From Aurantimonas sp965217685 (GTDB lineage: Bacteria > Pseudomonadota > Alphaproteobacteria > Rhizobiales > Rhizobiaceae), in NCBI GenBank assembly GCA_965217685.1, contig CBDCIZ010000003.1, positions 1,054,001 to 1,118,000 on the forward strand: a DNA stretch of 64,000 bases. The letters run 5' to 3'. The notes beneath the pieces are model-generated. The model saw only the letters and a list, made by a program, of their open reading frames with translations, was not told the origin of the DNA and did no database searches. The position numbers and the translations under genes were made by a program. Positions 63,074 through 64,000 of this stretch are shown here, one piece after another; position 1 is the first letter of the stretch, and the number at the start of each line of letters is the position of its first letter.

Positions 63074-64000
63074 TCAGAGATGGACGCGCCGCCCCTCGCG
63101 GGCGGAGGCGTCGATGGCGTGGATCACCGCCTCGAACGAGAGGGCGGCCGTAAAATCGGGATGAGCCGGCTCGCCCGAGGCAATGGCGCGCAGGAAGCTG
63201 GCGGCTTCGATGGTCTTCAAGTCACCGAAGCCGAGCTGATGGCCGGGCGCCGGGCAGAAGGCGCCGTAGGGCGGATGCTCCGGACCGGTGAGGATGGTGC
63301 GAAAGCCCTGCCGGGCGCGCTCGCCTTCGTTCGCGTAGAGTTGCAGTTCGTTCATCCGCTCCTGGCGAAAGACGATCATGCCCTTGGTGCCGTGCACCTC
63401 AAAATCGAGCCTGTTCTTGCGGCCCCAGGCCGAGCGGGAGGTGACGAGCGTGCCCTGCGCCCCGCTCTCGAAGCGCAGGATCGCCGAGGCCGCGTCCTCG
63501 TTTTCGACCTTCGCCCGTCCGGAACCGTCCGCGAGCGGGCGGGTCTCGTGGATGATTTGCGTGTCGGCGACGAGGCTCTCGACCGGACCCATCAGGCCGC
63601 AGGCCATCGACACCAGATGACAGCCGAGATCGCCGAGCGTGCCGAGGCCGGCCTCAGTGCGTTTTGCCCGCCACGTCCAGGCAAGCTCAGGATCGGCCTG
63701 ATAATCCTCGTCGACGATGCCGCGGAAATGCACCGGCCGGCCGATGACACCGTCATCGATCATCTGCAGCGCATGGGCGAAGGCCGGATTGTGGATGTAA
63801 TTGTAGCCGACGATGGTTCGCACGCCCTTCTGGCGAGCCACCGCCTCCATCTCGCGGGCATCATCGAGGGTCAGCGCCATCGGCTTTTCGCAATGGACGT
63901 GTTTGCCGGCAAGGATCGCCGCGATCGCCATCTCCTTGTGCAAGGCGTTCGGCGTGGTGATCGAGACGATGTCGACCTCGGGGCTCGTCACCAGTTCGCG
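63074..64000 (-). CDS. Gfo/Idh/MocA family oxidoreductase, 5' end outside the window
   Basis: The visible 308 residues lack the N-terminal Rossmann glycines, and the frame is open to the window edge, so the gene continues beyond 64000. The catalytic lysine lies in HCEKPMALTLDDA, followed by YNYIHNPAFAHALQM and the C-terminal sheet (DFEVHGTKGMIVF). An ATG at 63991 is internal. It is the upstream gene of an operon with iolG and an isomerase, suggesting inositol or rare sugar catabolism; its own substrate is unknown. Confidence 0.9.
   Translation of the reverse strand, partial: RELVTSPEVDIVSITTPNALHKEMAIAAILAGKHVHCEKPMALTLDDAREMEAVARQKGVRTIVGYNYIHNPAFAHALQMIDDGVIGRPVHFRGIVDEDYQADPELAWTWRAKRTEAGLGTLGDLGCHLVSMACGLMGPVESLVADTQIIHETRPLADGSGRAKVENEDAASAILRFESGAQGTLVTSRSAWGRKNRLDFEVHGTKGMIVFRQERMNELQLYANEGERARQGFRTILTGPEHPPYGAFCPAPGHQLGFGDLKTIEAASFLRAIASGEPAHPDFTAALSFEAVIHAIDASAREGRRVHL

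Overview
The window is high-GC alphaproteobacterial chromosome, most likely from the Rhizobiales (Hyphomicrobiales). The evidence is the gene order rplU-rpmA-GNAT-obgE-proB-proA-nadD-rsfS-rlmH-envC-ctpA, the clustered F1 genes atpHAGDC without the F0 genes, the DUF4164-zapA pair beside tkt-gap-pgk, a C-terminally extended ribosomal protein L21, and two HWE-type histidine kinases. I cannot name the genus from the sequence alone. No tRNA, rRNA, CRISPR array, insertion sequence, prophage or origin was found; this is mostly core chromosome with small accessory islands.

Layout. 0-7 kb: the end of a DUF808 membrane protein gene, a small membrane protein gene, then the F1 ATP synthase operon, with a short lipoprotein gene inserted between atpD and atpC and a strong terminator after atpC. 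7-21.3 kb, minus strand: a long housekeeping run covering ribosomal proteins L21 and L27, ObgE, proline synthesis, NAD synthesis, ribosome silencing and 23S rRNA methylation, then the cell-envelope genes envC and ctpA. After a terminator come a divergent polysaccharide deacetylase, rppH and an Asp/Glu racemase. 21.6-28.9 kb: a SleB-like lipoprotein hydrolase, an epimerase, and a CoA transferase / class I fumarase / acyl-CoA dehydrogenase / LysR island. 29-35.4 kb: a type III ornithine decarboxylase behind a long structured leader, a GNAT protein, a large PAS/GAF HWE kinase, a repeat-rich stretch and an orphan coiled-coil protein.

35.5-43.5 kb: a WD40 protein coupled to a COG0523 metallochaperone GTPase, a cysteine-synthase-like PLP enzyme, a creatininase-family hydrolase divergent from a MarR regulator, a LacI regulator with a D-2-hydroxyacid dehydrogenase, and an Inh-like exported protein. 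43.7-47.4 kb: a second HWE kinase coupled to a single-domain response regulator, a GNAT protein and an esterase lipoprotein. 47.5-54 kb: zapA and DUF4164 (with a possible 6S RNA beside zapA), divergent from tkt-gap-pgk and an SGNH hydrolase. 54-61 kb: an SRPBCC/ArsR pair with a visible palindromic operator, then two members of the ligase-associated DNA damage response set (exonuclease and DEXH helicase) separated by a SpoIIAA-like gene and a DMT transporter gene, with no ligase in the window. 61-64 kb: the end of an inositol-like sugar catabolism operon on the minus strand, running off the window.

Most protein calls rest on recognisable family motifs read by eye; no database search was run. 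The best candidates for new biology are the atp-operon lipoprotein, the structured leader of the decarboxylase, the orphan coiled-coil gene with its repeat-rich upstream region, the WD40/COG0523 couple, and the ligase-less repair pair with an acidic insertion in the helicase.
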